From contig JAQVVM010000052.1 of the NCBI GenBank assembly GCA_028698995.1, positions 1 to 32,709 on the forward strand: 32,709 nucleotides of DNA. The letters are read 5' to 3'. This DNA is from Bacteroidales bacterium. Its GTDB lineage: Bacteria > Bacteroidota > Bacteroidia > Bacteroidales > PXBB01. Made by a program: the position numbers and the translations under genes. This document shows positions 19,854-27,691 of the stretch, piece after piece (position 1 is the first letter of the stretch; each line of letters begins with the position of its first letter). The notes beneath the pieces are model-generated. The model did not search any database. It saw only the letters and a list, made by a program, of their open reading frames with translations, and was not told the origin of the DNA.

Positions 19854-21230
19854 ATGGAAAATTTAAAGAATTATATTGAAACTAACAAAGAACGTTTTTT
19901 AAATGAATTGTTCAATTTGCTTCGTATTCCATCTATAAGCTCAAGTGAAGACCATAAAGGAGATATGATTAAAACAGCAGAATTGATTAAGCAAAGCCTG
20001 CTAAATGTAGGTGTTGATAAGGCTGAAGTTTGTCCCACTGAAGGGAACCCTGTTGTTCTGGCTGAGAAATTTATAAATGCATCCTTGCCAACAGTGGTTG
20101 TTTATGGACACTATGATGTACAACCAGAAGGAGACCTTGAACTATGGAAAACACCTCCATATGAACCAACAATTGTTGGTGATCAGATTTATGCACGTGG
20201 TGCTAATGATGATAAGGGGCAGCTTTTTATGCATGTTAAAGCCCTTGAATTTATGTTGCGTAATAATGAACTTCCATGTAATGTGAAGTTTATGATTGAA
20301 GGAGAGGAGGAAATTGGATCTCCTAATTTGTACAAATTTGCCAAAGAAAACAAAGAAAGACTTAAAGGGGATGTGATTTTGGTTTCAGATACAGCCATGA
20401 TAGCAAATGATATCCCTTCTATTGATGTTGGATTAAGAGGTCTGGCTTATGTTGAAGTTAAAGTTCAAGGACCGAATAGAGACTTACACTCAGGCGTTTT
20501 TGGTGGCGCCGTTGCGAACCCTTTAAATGTCCTATGTCAGATGGTTGCTTCTTTAACAGATGAAAACAATCAAATTACTATTCCCGGTTTTTATGATGAT
20601 GTTTTGATAGTGAGTGATTCTGACAGGGCTGAAATGGCCAAGGCTCCTTTTGACATTGATGAGTATAAATCTGATCTTGGTTTAAAAGAAGTTTATGGCG
20701 AAAAGGGATACACTACAAATGAAAGAACAGGCATAAGGCCTTCTCTCGACTTAAACGGAATTTGGGGTGGATATATAAAGGAAGGAGCAAAAACAGTTCT
20801 TCCTGAAAAAGCCCATGCCAAAATATCAATGAGATTAGTACCTAATCAGGACCCTGATAAAATTGCAGAACTTTTTGCAAAACATTTTAAAGCTATTGCA
20901 CCCCCTTATGTTGAGGTAGAAGTAAAGCCTTTACATGGTGGAAATGCTTATATTTCTCCAACAGATTCAATTGGTTTCATAGCTGCCTCAAAAGCAATGG
21001 AAAAAACTTTCGGCGTAAAACCTATTCCAACTCGCAGTGGAGGTAGTATCCCTATTATAGCCTATTTTGAAAAGGAATTGGGTATGAAGTCCATATTGAT
21101 GGGATTTGGACTTGAAACAGATGCTATCCATTCCCCCAACGAACATTATGGTTTGTTTAATTTTTTTAAGGGCATAGAAACAATACCATACTTTTACAGA
21201 AACTTCACAGAATTGTTTTTAAGAAAGTAA
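19854..21230 (+). CDS. M20 family metallodipeptidase
   Basis: This is a dizinc peptidase of the M20 family, CNDP2/PepV-like, that cleaves dipeptides in the cytoplasm; no signal peptide is present. Visible motifs are YGHYDVQP (metal ligand His86, catalytic-site Asp88), GANDDKGQ (bridging Asp119), EGEEEIGS (general base Glu152, ligand Glu153), VSDT (Asp179) and AIHSPNEH (ligand His426). A dimerisation domain insertion (about 195-350) carries DLHSGVFGGAV. The length of 458 residues is normal. The start at 19854 follows a weak purine stretch, gaaaaga. The next gene, a lipoprotein, begins 11 bases after the stop, so the two probably share a transcript. Exact dipeptide preference is unknown. Confidence 0.94.
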   Translation: MENLKNYIETNKERFLNELFNLLRIPSISSSEDHKGDMIKTAELIKQSLLNVGVDKAEVCPTEGNPVVLAEKFINASLPTVVVYGHYDVQPEGDLELWKTPPYEPTIVGDQIYARGANDDKGQLFMHVKALEFMLRNNELPCNVKFMIEGEEEIGSPNLYKFAKENKERLKGDVILVSDTAMIANDIPSIDVGLRGLAYVEVKVQGPNRDLHSGVFGGAVANPLNVLCQMVASLTDENNQITIPGFYDDVLIVSDSDRAEMAKAPFDIDEYKSDLGLKEVYGEKGYTTNERTGIRPSLDLNGIWGGYIKEGAKTVLPEKAHAKISMRLVPNQDPDKIAELFAKHFKAIAPPYVEVEVKPLHGGNAYISPTDSIGFIAASKAMEKTFGVKPIPTRSGGSIPIIAYFEKELGMKSILMGFGLETDAIHSPNEHYGLFNFFKGIETIPYFYRNFTELFLRK

Positions 21231-21241
21231 CAGAATCATAA

Positions 21242-22573
21242 ATGCAATTATTATCAGCAAAGGTAATTTACATTAAATTCAGAACTTGTATTTATTTGTT
21301 GCTTTTTCTGATTGGTTTGCTCTATTCATGCAAGAAAGAGAATGAAATTACCTTTCCTGTAATTGTTGTTGAACAACCTATAGCCAACCAGGTTTTTACT
21401 GTGCTTGATACTATTGTTGTTAAAGCAACCGTGAACCATGATAAAGTGTTGGAAAGTGTTTCGGTTGCTGTTCTGAACAATGAGATGATCTTGATTACTC
21501 CTCGTTTTATGATGTATCCACAGGGGAATAATTACACTATAAATACTTCCATTATTGTTGATGATATTGAAGCCCCTTCAGGGAACTATTACCTCCATAT
21601 TAAAGCATCGGATGGAAAGGAAATTACTAATAGTTATACGCGTATTTATTTGCATGAAGCACCTAGGATATTTGGAGGTGCTATTGTCATTACAAAATCA
21701 CCGGCTCAATTTCTTAACATAAACCACATTGATAACAATCTGCAGTATAGTTCCGTTGGTAATTTAAGTTCTGACTTTGGGTTTGCTGTATATGAACCGG
21801 TTGAAAAGCATTTGTATATAAGTGGTAAATTTAACAGATATTTGTATTGTTACAATTTTAAAGATTCTACACTAAAGTGGCAAACGCAGGTTTCGGGTAC
21901 ACCACCTGCTCCCTTTTTTAATGATATGGCTTTGTTTAAGAAGAAAGTTTATGTGGCAATAAAAAATCAGGCCATATTGGCTTATGATGCTAATGGCAGT
22001 TTAACTTCCATGATTAATACTGCAACTGATTTGTTCCCTGATAAAATCTTTTTTCACAATGATCTGATAATAACTTCTCAGTTGCTGCTTTCTGGTATGA
22101 ATTCTTTTTTGGTAGTTTATTTTCAGGTTTCAGGAGCTACAGCTCAAACACTTCAAACCAGTTTGTATCCTGTTGCATTTTTTGCAAAAGACGAAAACAA
22201 TATATTTGTTTTTGCAAATGATCTGAATGGGAATGCAGAATTAAGACTGTATGATTCTGAAAATAACAGTATTTGGGAACCCTATAATCTGCCGATAGGT
22301 TCAATTTGTAAAGTGGAAGAAATCGACAACAATAATTTCCTTATTGCTTATTCAGATAGGGTATATAAATATACATACAGTTATAACAGTCTGACTGTAT
22401 TTATTGATGACATTCAAGTTGAAAGCCTGAAATACGATGTTTTGAACCAAGGTATTTGGGTGGCCACAAAAGATAAAAGAATTGTTGTTTATAATTATCC
22501 TTTTGGACTGCTTCAAAATCAAGTAACATTGAACGACAGTATCAAGGAATTGATATTAGTGTACAACAAATAG
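21242..22573 (+). CDS. Lipoprotein with predicted beta-propeller-like C-terminal part
   Basis: The N-terminus has a hydrophobic stretch ending in a lipobox, LLYSC, with Cys30 the likely lipidated residue, followed by KKENE. The 443-residue protein has an Ig-like N-terminal segment (about 38-140: VVEQPIANQVFTVLDTIVVK, with SGNYYLHIKASDGKE). It continues with repeating beta-strand-rich stretches of WD40/PQQ type (YISGKFNRYLYCYNFKDSTL, VYVAIKNQAILAYDANGSL, NIFVFANDLNGNAELRLYD, IWVATKDKRIVVYNY). These resemble blades of a propeller, but I do not recognise a named family. It is placed on the cell surface or in the periplasm by inference. It is co-directional with the dipeptidase and converges on the S46 peptidase gene with a 6-base gap. 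Confidence 0.78.
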   Translation: MQLLSAKVIYIKFRTCIYLLLFLIGLLYSCKKENEITFPVIVVEQPIANQVFTVLDTIVVKATVNHDKVLESVSVAVLNNEMILITPRFMMYPQGNNYTINTSIIVDDIEAPSGNYYLHIKASDGKEITNSYTRIYLHEAPRIFGGAIVITKSPAQFLNINHIDNNLQYSSVGNLSSDFGFAVYEPVEKHLYISGKFNRYLYCYNFKDSTLKWQTQVSGTPPAPFFNDMALFKKKVYVAIKNQAILAYDANGSLTSMINTATDLFPDKIFFHNDLIITSQLLLSGMNSFLVVYFQVSGATAQTLQTSLYPVAFFAKDENNIFVFANDLNGNAELRLYDSENNSIWEPYNLPIGSICKVEEIDNNNFLIAYSDRVYKYTYSYNSLTVFIDDIQVESLKYDVLNQGIWVATKDKRIVVYNYPFGLLQNQVTLNDSIKELILVYNK

Positions 22574-22579
22574 AAAAAT

Positions 22580-24739
22580 CTATTCTACAATATTGAGTTC
22601 ATTAATTATATGTTGTGCACCTGCATATTTATCAATGATAAAAAGGATGTATCTGGCGTCCACAGATATGGTGCGTTGAACATCCGGTTCAAAAACAATA
22701 TCTCCGCTCATGGCTTCCCAGTTTCCATCGAAAGCCAATCCTACAAGTTGTCCTTCACCGTTTATAACAGGACTTCCGGAATTACCACCCGTAATATCAT
22801 TGTTTGAGATGAAGTTCACATGCATAACACCATTTTTAGCATAGCGTCCGAAATCTCTGTTTTTTATTAGTTCTTTAAGTTTTTGATCCACAACAAATTC
22901 CCAGTTATTGGGGTCTTCTTTTTCTAAGATACCGTCAACAGTTGTAAAATAGTTGTAATAAACACCATCTGCAGGGTAATAGTCAAGTACACGTCCATAG
23001 CTTAAGCGCATTGTCGAATTGGCGTCGGGATAGAAAATTCTATCGCTTTGCATTTCTCTCAAACCAGCGACAAATAAACGTGAAGCCTTTGACAAGAATT
23101 CGCTACCTGTTTTCATTTTTTCCAACATATCAAAATAACTGGTAAATGAAGCTTGCATCAGTTTAAAAACAGGGTCTTTTTCAAGGATTTGTGCATTGGG
23201 CCTATTCAGAAAGGCTTCTACTTTTGATTTATCAGCAAAAATGGTTTTTGAATACACATAAGTTGCATATTTGTTAAAGTCACCTCTGTATTTAGTATGA
23301 ATTTGTCCAAGTAAAGCAGGTTGTAGATTAGATGGAACATCAGCGTAGTACATCTGAAGCATGGCAATGAATATTTTTTTATCTGTTTCAAGGTTGTAGT
23401 CTTTGTAGAAATCGTTTAAAGAGGCGCGCAGGCTGCTGCTCATCCTTTCAATTTTTACCGGGTCCTTATCTGCTTTTTTAATTTCATTATACAAAGACTC
23501 AAAGCGTCTTGAGAACATAATAAGCTCTCCCCCTCTTGCAATTGCTTCCATGAAATACCATCGTGCTTGAGAAAATTCTCTTAATAATTCATAGGCTCTA
23601 CCAATACTGGGAACAATGTCGGTGTATCTTCTTCTAGCTTCTGCATTTGAATTTACCCACTGGATGAAATCATTTTCTAGGGCACGTTTACGTTCATAAA
23701 CATTTAATCTTTTAAGTCCACGGGTTTGTCCAATAAAGTATTTCCAGTAATTTGATGTTTGAGCATATTTTGCAGCATACTGGATACGCACGGCATCACT
23801 TAAATCCATGTCTTCGCGCATAATTGCCAGTTTTTTCTCACGAATTTTAACAATAGTAGGATTGCTTCGATCAATAGCTTCTCGGATTCCGTAAGATGTT
23901 AAGTATCTGTTGGTACTGCCCGGATACCCGATGGTCATTGTAAAGTCATTTTTTTCAAGGCCTTTAATTGAAAACGGTAAAAAGTGTTTGGGCTTATAAG
24001 GAATATTGTTTTCAGAATAGGTAGCCGGTTTTCCATCGGGTGACATGTATACACGAAATAATGAAAAATCGGCCGTGTGGCGTGGCCACATCCAGTTGTC
24101 TGTATCAGCGCCGAATTTTCCTATTGATGAGGGAGGTGCAGCAACAAGACGCACATCTTTAAAAACTTCGTACACCATCAGATAAAATTCATTTCCTTCG
24201 AAAAAAGTAGAAACTGAGGCTTCGTAATGTGTGTCTTTAATAGCTTCACTTTCTAATTTACTGCTGACTTCTCTTATCTTGGCAGCTCTTTCACTTTCGG
24301 ACATTGTATCGTTTAGCTCTCTTAGAATTTTTTGGGTAACATCATCAATTCGAACCAAAAAACGAGCTGTAAGACCTTCATTTGGTAATTCTTCAGCCTT
24401 TGATTCAGCCCAGAATCCATTCTTAAGATAATCATGTTCAACGGAGCTATGAAATTGAATCTGTGAATAACCACAATGGTGGTTGGTTAGTATTAGTCCT
24501 TCTTCGGAAATTATACTACCGGTACATCCTCTTCCAAATTGAATAATGGCATCTTTCAAACTTGAATTATTGATGTCATAAATTTGTTCTGGAGTCAGTT
24601 TGAGACCCATTGCCTGCATTTCGTTGTATTTCTGATGCTGAATTAAACTCAGAAGCCACATACCTTCATCAGCTTTAAGCTGTAAGGAAAAAACAATAAA
24701 AAGCGAAACAAAAATCAGAGTAATGCGTTTTGTAATCAT
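22580..24739 (-). CDS. S46 family dipeptidyl-peptidase, DPP7 type
   Basis: A signal peptide (about 1-23) precedes the mature start DEGMWLL, typical of S46 exopeptidases, which release dipeptides from the N-terminus of oligopeptides in the periplasm. The catalytic triad is visible: His88 in TNHHCGYSQIQ, Asp224 in WPRHTADFS and Ser654 in GGNSGSPV. The His-Asp distance of 136 residues equals that of Porphyromonas gingivalis DPP7. The position 18 residues after the serine is Gly672 (LAFDGNWE). In DPP11, which prefers acidic P1 residues, this position is Arg, so DPP7-like preference for hydrophobic P1 residues is inferred. The length of 719 residues is normal. It stands alone on the minus strand between a convergent lipoprotein gene and a divergent one. 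Confidence 0.95.
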   Translation of the reverse strand: MITKRITLIFVSLFIVFSLQLKADEGMWLLSLIQHQKYNEMQAMGLKLTPEQIYDINNSSLKDAIIQFGRGCTGSIISEEGLILTNHHCGYSQIQFHSSVEHDYLKNGFWAESKAEELPNEGLTARFLVRIDDVTQKILRELNDTMSESERAAKIREVSSKLESEAIKDTHYEASVSTFFEGNEFYLMVYEVFKDVRLVAAPPSSIGKFGADTDNWMWPRHTADFSLFRVYMSPDGKPATYSENNIPYKPKHFLPFSIKGLEKNDFTMTIGYPGSTNRYLTSYGIREAIDRSNPTIVKIREKKLAIMREDMDLSDAVRIQYAAKYAQTSNYWKYFIGQTRGLKRLNVYERKRALENDFIQWVNSNAEARRRYTDIVPSIGRAYELLREFSQARWYFMEAIARGGELIMFSRRFESLYNEIKKADKDPVKIERMSSSLRASLNDFYKDYNLETDKKIFIAMLQMYYADVPSNLQPALLGQIHTKYRGDFNKYATYVYSKTIFADKSKVEAFLNRPNAQILEKDPVFKLMQASFTSYFDMLEKMKTGSEFLSKASRLFVAGLREMQSDRIFYPDANSTMRLSYGRVLDYYPADGVYYNYFTTVDGILEKEDPNNWEFVVDQKLKELIKNRDFGRYAKNGVMHVNFISNNDITGGNSGSPVINGEGQLVGLAFDGNWEAMSGDIVFEPDVQRTISVDARYILFIIDKYAGAQHIINELNIVE

Positions 24740-24865
24740 GTTTATAAATTTTTGGTTATTATATTCATTGGATTTAATACTACAAAGTAAATCAAAATTT
24801 TGTAATTTTATCTCTGTAATTTTATTAATTAGATTATCTGTTTGATGTTAAGGATAAAGCGCTAA

Positions 24866-24893
24866 TTGTGTAATATTAATTATTTTACTTTTG
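24866..24893 (+). promoter_or_regulatory. Bacteroidota-type promoter match overlapping a TTG start codon
   Basis: TTG at 24866-24868, a 17-base spacer and TACTTTTG at 24886-24893 fit TTG-N17-23-TAnnTTTG. The last three bases are also the proposed TTG start codon of the small lipoprotein, so promoter and start cannot both be used as drawn unless transcription starts further upstream. Confidence 0.35.
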
Positions 24894-25412
24894 AAAAAAC
24901 AATTACTTTTAATTTTTATAATACTGTCTCAGACAATCTTTTTTTCTTCCTGTGGGGGTCTCAGAAATACCGGATGGGCAGCTTACTCAGGCCCTGATCT
25001 TGACCCTTTTCGTTACAATCAGTCAAATGATGGTTGGGCTGTTGATTTTGACTTAGATTTAAACCAAAAGCGTTTCAATAGGACTGGAAACGGTTTTTAT
25101 GTGATGCCAAGACCAAATTATGGACGAATAAAATTGTCAGGAGGTTTTGATGTTCAAGTTAAACAAATTAGGGGTGGTAATTTTTTTAGTGCAAAAGAAA
25201 GAAGAGTCCGACCTAAAAGAATTAGAAAACCTGTTACTGATGATTCATTTTCGGGTTCCGGAGTGAACAGAAATTATAATCAAAATAAGTTTGATAGAAG
25301 AAAAAGAAGAGTTGTGAAAAACAATCAATTTAAAAATAGTTACAGACCTTTCAAAAAACGTAAAAATTTGAATTTGGAATTATTTCCATTTGAAACAAGA
25401 GGTAATTCTTAG
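24891..25412 (+). CDS. Small basic lipoprotein, unknown function
   Basis: The 173-residue protein begins at a TTG codon; there is no in-frame ATG near the start, and a stop at 24855 closes the frame upstream. The TTG is chosen because it yields a good lipoprotein signal: MKKQ, a hydrophobic stretch, then FFSSC with Cys21 as the likely lipidation site. The mature part has DLDPFRYNQSNDGWAVDFDL, with Tyr, Trp and Asp, then an Arg/Lys-rich half (KERRVRPKRIRKP, DRRKRRVVKN, RPFKKRKN) that could bind a polyanion. I do not recognise a family. The gene stands alone between divergent S46 and co-directional arsR-type genes, with 184 bases of very AT-rich DNA after it. The start is uncertain because a promoter-like sequence overlaps it. 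Confidence 0.65.
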   Translation: MKKQLLLIFIILSQTIFFSSCGGLRNTGWAAYSGPDLDPFRYNQSNDGWAVDFDLDLNQKRFNRTGNGFYVMPRPNYGRIKLSGGFDVQVKQIRGGNFFSAKERRVRPKRIRKPVTDDSFSGSGVNRNYNQNKFDRRKRRVVKNNQFKNSYRPFKKRKNLNLELFPFETRGNS

Positions 25413-25585
25413 TAAAAATATGTAGATGAAAATAAATAAAATACAATTTGTTTGAATAAAACATTAGATTATAATAAATCTTTATTTTTATAAAAAACTT
25501 GCTATTAATGAAAATAATAATTAATATTGCAGAGCAAAACAAAATATATTATTTATTACATATATAATATTAAAACAAAATTAAC

Positions 25586-25590
25586 GGGAG
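25586..25590 (+). promoter_or_regulatory. Shine-Dalgarno-like GGGAG before the ArsR-family gene
   Basis: GGGAG lies six bases before the ATG at 25597. It fixes the start and is notable because most genes in this window lack such a site. Confidence 0.5.
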
Positions 25591-25596
25591 CATACT

Positions 25597-25893
25597 ATGG
25601 GTAAGACAGAACTAGATATACGCAAATTAGAGGAAATAGCCGGGAAATTAAGAGCTATAGCACATCCGATGCGAATTGCCATTATTGAATTGTTACAGGA
25701 TAATCCAAAATTAAATGTAACACAGATATATGAAACACTTAAAATTGAACAGGCTGGAGCATCACACCATCTGAACCTCCTTAAAAACAAAGGAGTTCTT
25801 GGGTCGAAAAGAGAAGGGAAAAACACATTTTATTATTTGAAATCAAATGCTATCAATCAAATTCTTGATTGCATGAGTAAATGTGGCTCTTAA
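25597..25893 (+). CDS. ArsR-family winged-helix transcriptional regulator
   Basis: The 98-residue protein has the ArsR/SmtB pattern: LRAIAHPMRIAIIELL (about 19-33), recognition helix region IEQAGASHHLNLLKNKGVL (50-68) and wing REGKNTFYYL (72-81). The metal-binding ELCVC motif of the alpha-3 helix is absent; that stretch reads KLNVTQI. Two Cys at the very end (Cys92, Cys96) could serve a thiol or metal sensor, but this is speculative. No metal transporter or arsenic gene is adjacent, so the target is not apparent. Its stop codon at 25891-25893 directly abuts the stop of the convergent glycosyltransferase gene. Confidence 0.9.
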   Translation: MGKTELDIRKLEEIAGKLRAIAHPMRIAIIELLQDNPKLNVTQIYETLKIEQAGASHHLNLLKNKGVLGSKREGKNTFYYLKSNAINQILDCMSKCGS

Positions 25894-26616
25894 TCAGACT
25901 TTAGGAAGATTCTTTTTAAACCGGTTTATTTCAAAAGCAAGTAAAAAAACGTCACAAACAGCTTTTGATACAATTTTTAAAGAAGCGCCCTTTGGCTTTC
26001 CCGTATGTCGGATTCCATAATTCGATTTTATTTCAATAAGTTTTTTATTGGTTAACATCATTTTGGCACAAATTTCACTTTCAACCAATGAACTTGTCAC
26101 AGCTAGATTTTTAATTTTTAGCTCCTCATTCTTATAGACTTTTATCCAGTTCACATCTTTCATTTTAATACCAAGAGCATAGCGATTTATTAATCGGTTT
26201 ATCTGACTTAAAATTTTTCTAAAAAAAGAATAAGATGTTTTTTTTTCTCTGTAAAAAGAAATAATGGTTTTTTTTGGTATAGAAGCAAAAGGGATGAGTT
26301 CTTCTGTATTAAACTGACCATCTGCCGGAATTGCACAGACATTTTCTTTTGATGCTACTGTGTATCCACTTATAAGAGCTTTCCCAATACCCATATTTTC
26401 CTTATGATTTATGAGGATAATTTTGTCCCTATTCAAGCAGAAATTGTTGATTTCAATAGCAGTGGTGTCGGTACTGCCATCGTTAACTATTATAAGTTCG
26501 TAATCTTTGGGTGATATTTGTTTTAGAACAGTCCATGCATCCTCCAAAGTCTTATAGATATTCCCTTCTTCATTAAAAGCAAAAACTATTATACTCCATG
26601 TTTGGGGTGCTTGCAT
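25894..26616 (-). CDS. Glycosyltransferase family 2
   Basis: The 240-residue GT-A type protein has the family 2 signature: SIIVFAFNEEGNIYKTLE near the N-terminus, LIIVNDGSTDTT (nucleotide-binding) and NMGIGKALISGY. PADGQFN replaces the usual D-x-D-type motif, as in several DPM1/GtrB-like members. No transmembrane segments follow the catalytic domain, unlike GtrB, so it is probably soluble or peripheral at the cytoplasmic membrane. It is the last gene of a minus-strand run, with its start 3 bases from the stop of the oxidoreductase. Donor and acceptor are unknown; modification of a lipid or polysaccharide is the usual role. Confidence 0.9.
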   Translation of the reverse strand: MQAPQTWSIIVFAFNEEGNIYKTLEDAWTVLKQISPKDYELIIVNDGSTDTTAIEINNFCLNRDKIILINHKENMGIGKALISGYTVASKENVCAIPADGQFNTEELIPFASIPKKTIISFYREKKTSYSFFRKILSQINRLINRYALGIKMKDVNWIKVYKNEELKIKNLAVTSSLVESEICAKMMLTNKKLIEIKSNYGIRHTGKPKGASLKIVSKAVCDVFLLAFEINRFKKNLPKV

Positions 26617-26618
26617 TT

Positions 26619-27635
26619 CTAAAGTTTGTAATTTAATAATTTCCCATTATTAACAATAGATTCTTGCGCTAACTCAAGAATTTTTACTGTTTCAAGTCCG
26701 GTGAGTATATCTGAAACAGGTTTCTTTCCTTGCTTAATTGCTAGTGCAAAGTCTTTTATCAATAAAGAAAGAGGCTCTTCAATCGAAAATTTAGGGATGG
26801 TGATATCTCCGACTCTATAATCAACAAGTATTTTCCCTTTGTCTTTTACTTTTAAAACATTTACTGAGCTGTCATAAATTTTTATTTTGTCCGATGGCTC
26901 AATGTCATCGTAAACAATCATTTTCTTTGATCCTCCAATTAACATCTTGCGGATTTTAACAGGCGACAGCCATGAACAATTCATGTGTGCTATCAATCCT
27001 GAACTGTAATGTAAAATTAGAAAAGCAATATTTTCTTTTACTTCGGAGTAGTAAATCTTTCCAATTGCCTGTACGTATTGAGGTTTTTCAGCCATTAAAA
27101 AATTAATGATTGAAATATCATGAGAAGCTAGATCCCATAAAACGTTTACATCATTCTGAAATTTTCCGAGATTGATACGTGTAGAGTCAATGTATTGTAT
27201 ATTTCCCAAGGATTTTTTGTCAATAATTTCCTTTATTTTTCTGACAGCTCCATTGTATAAAAAGGTATGGTCAATCATTACTTTGCGGTTAAGCTTCAGA
27301 GACAGTTCATAGATTTCAGCAGCCTTTTTAAAGGAATCTGTCATTGGTTTTTCAATAAGCACATCTTTTCCATTCAATAAAGCTTGACGAGCAAAATCGT
27401 AATGGGTATTCACAGATGAGGCTATAATAACTGCCTCAATCAAAGGGTTGTTTAGAACATCCTCAGGTTTTTCAGTAAGTTTGATATTGGGATATAATTT
27501 ACGGGCTTTCAGTAAATTATCTTTTTTTTCATCACAAATACATTCAAGTTTGAATTCCTTGCTTGCGTATAGATTCCTTGCCAAATTTGGACCCCAATAA
27601 CCAAAACCTATAAGTCCTGCTTTAATCATAATCAA
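26619..27635 (-). CDS. Gfo/Idh/MocA family oxidoreductase
   Basis: This 338-residue NAD(P)-dependent dehydrogenase carries the Rossmann signature GLIGFGYWGPNLARNLY, close to those of nucleotide-sugar dehydrogenases such as WlbA. The conserved EKP catalytic motif (VLIEKPM, near 95) and the catalytic-site His in LWDLASHDISI are present. The C-terminal sheet domain carries IAHMNCSWLSPVKIRKMLI. The second Met (residue 3) could also be the start. The gene lies between the B12-radical SAM gene and the glycosyltransferase on the same strand. This suggests oxidation or reduction of a sugar that is later transferred, but the sequence does not identify the substrate. Confidence 0.92.
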   Translation of the reverse strand: MIMIKAGLIGFGYWGPNLARNLYASKEFKLECICDEKKDNLLKARKLYPNIKLTEKPEDVLNNPLIEAVIIASSVNTHYDFARQALLNGKDVLIEKPMTDSFKKAAEIYELSLKLNRKVMIDHTFLYNGAVRKIKEIIDKKSLGNIQYIDSTRINLGKFQNDVNVLWDLASHDISIINFLMAEKPQYVQAIGKIYYSEVKENIAFLILHYSSGLIAHMNCSWLSPVKIRKMLIGGSKKMIVYDDIEPSDKIKIYDSSVNVLKVKDKGKILVDYRVGDITIPKFSIEEPLSLLIKDFALAIKQGKKPVSDILTGLETVKILELAQESIVNNGKLLNYKL

Positions 27636-27667
27636 CTTTTTTTATTTATATTTTGACTTAAGGCTTA

Positions 27668-27675
27668 CAAATGTA
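27668..27675 (-). promoter_or_regulatory. Candidate -7 element before the oxidoreductase gene
   Basis: Minus-strand TACATTTG fits TAnnTTTG exactly, with a predicted start about 25 bases before the ATG. No well-placed -33 TTG is seen. Confidence 0.3.
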
Positions 27676-27691
27676 ACATTTATTTTTAAAG

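Noticed and set aside
25466-25481. Terminator hairpin after the basic lipoprotein (AGATT/AATCT)
   Set aside because: A 5-bp AT stem in very AT-rich DNA is expected by chance.
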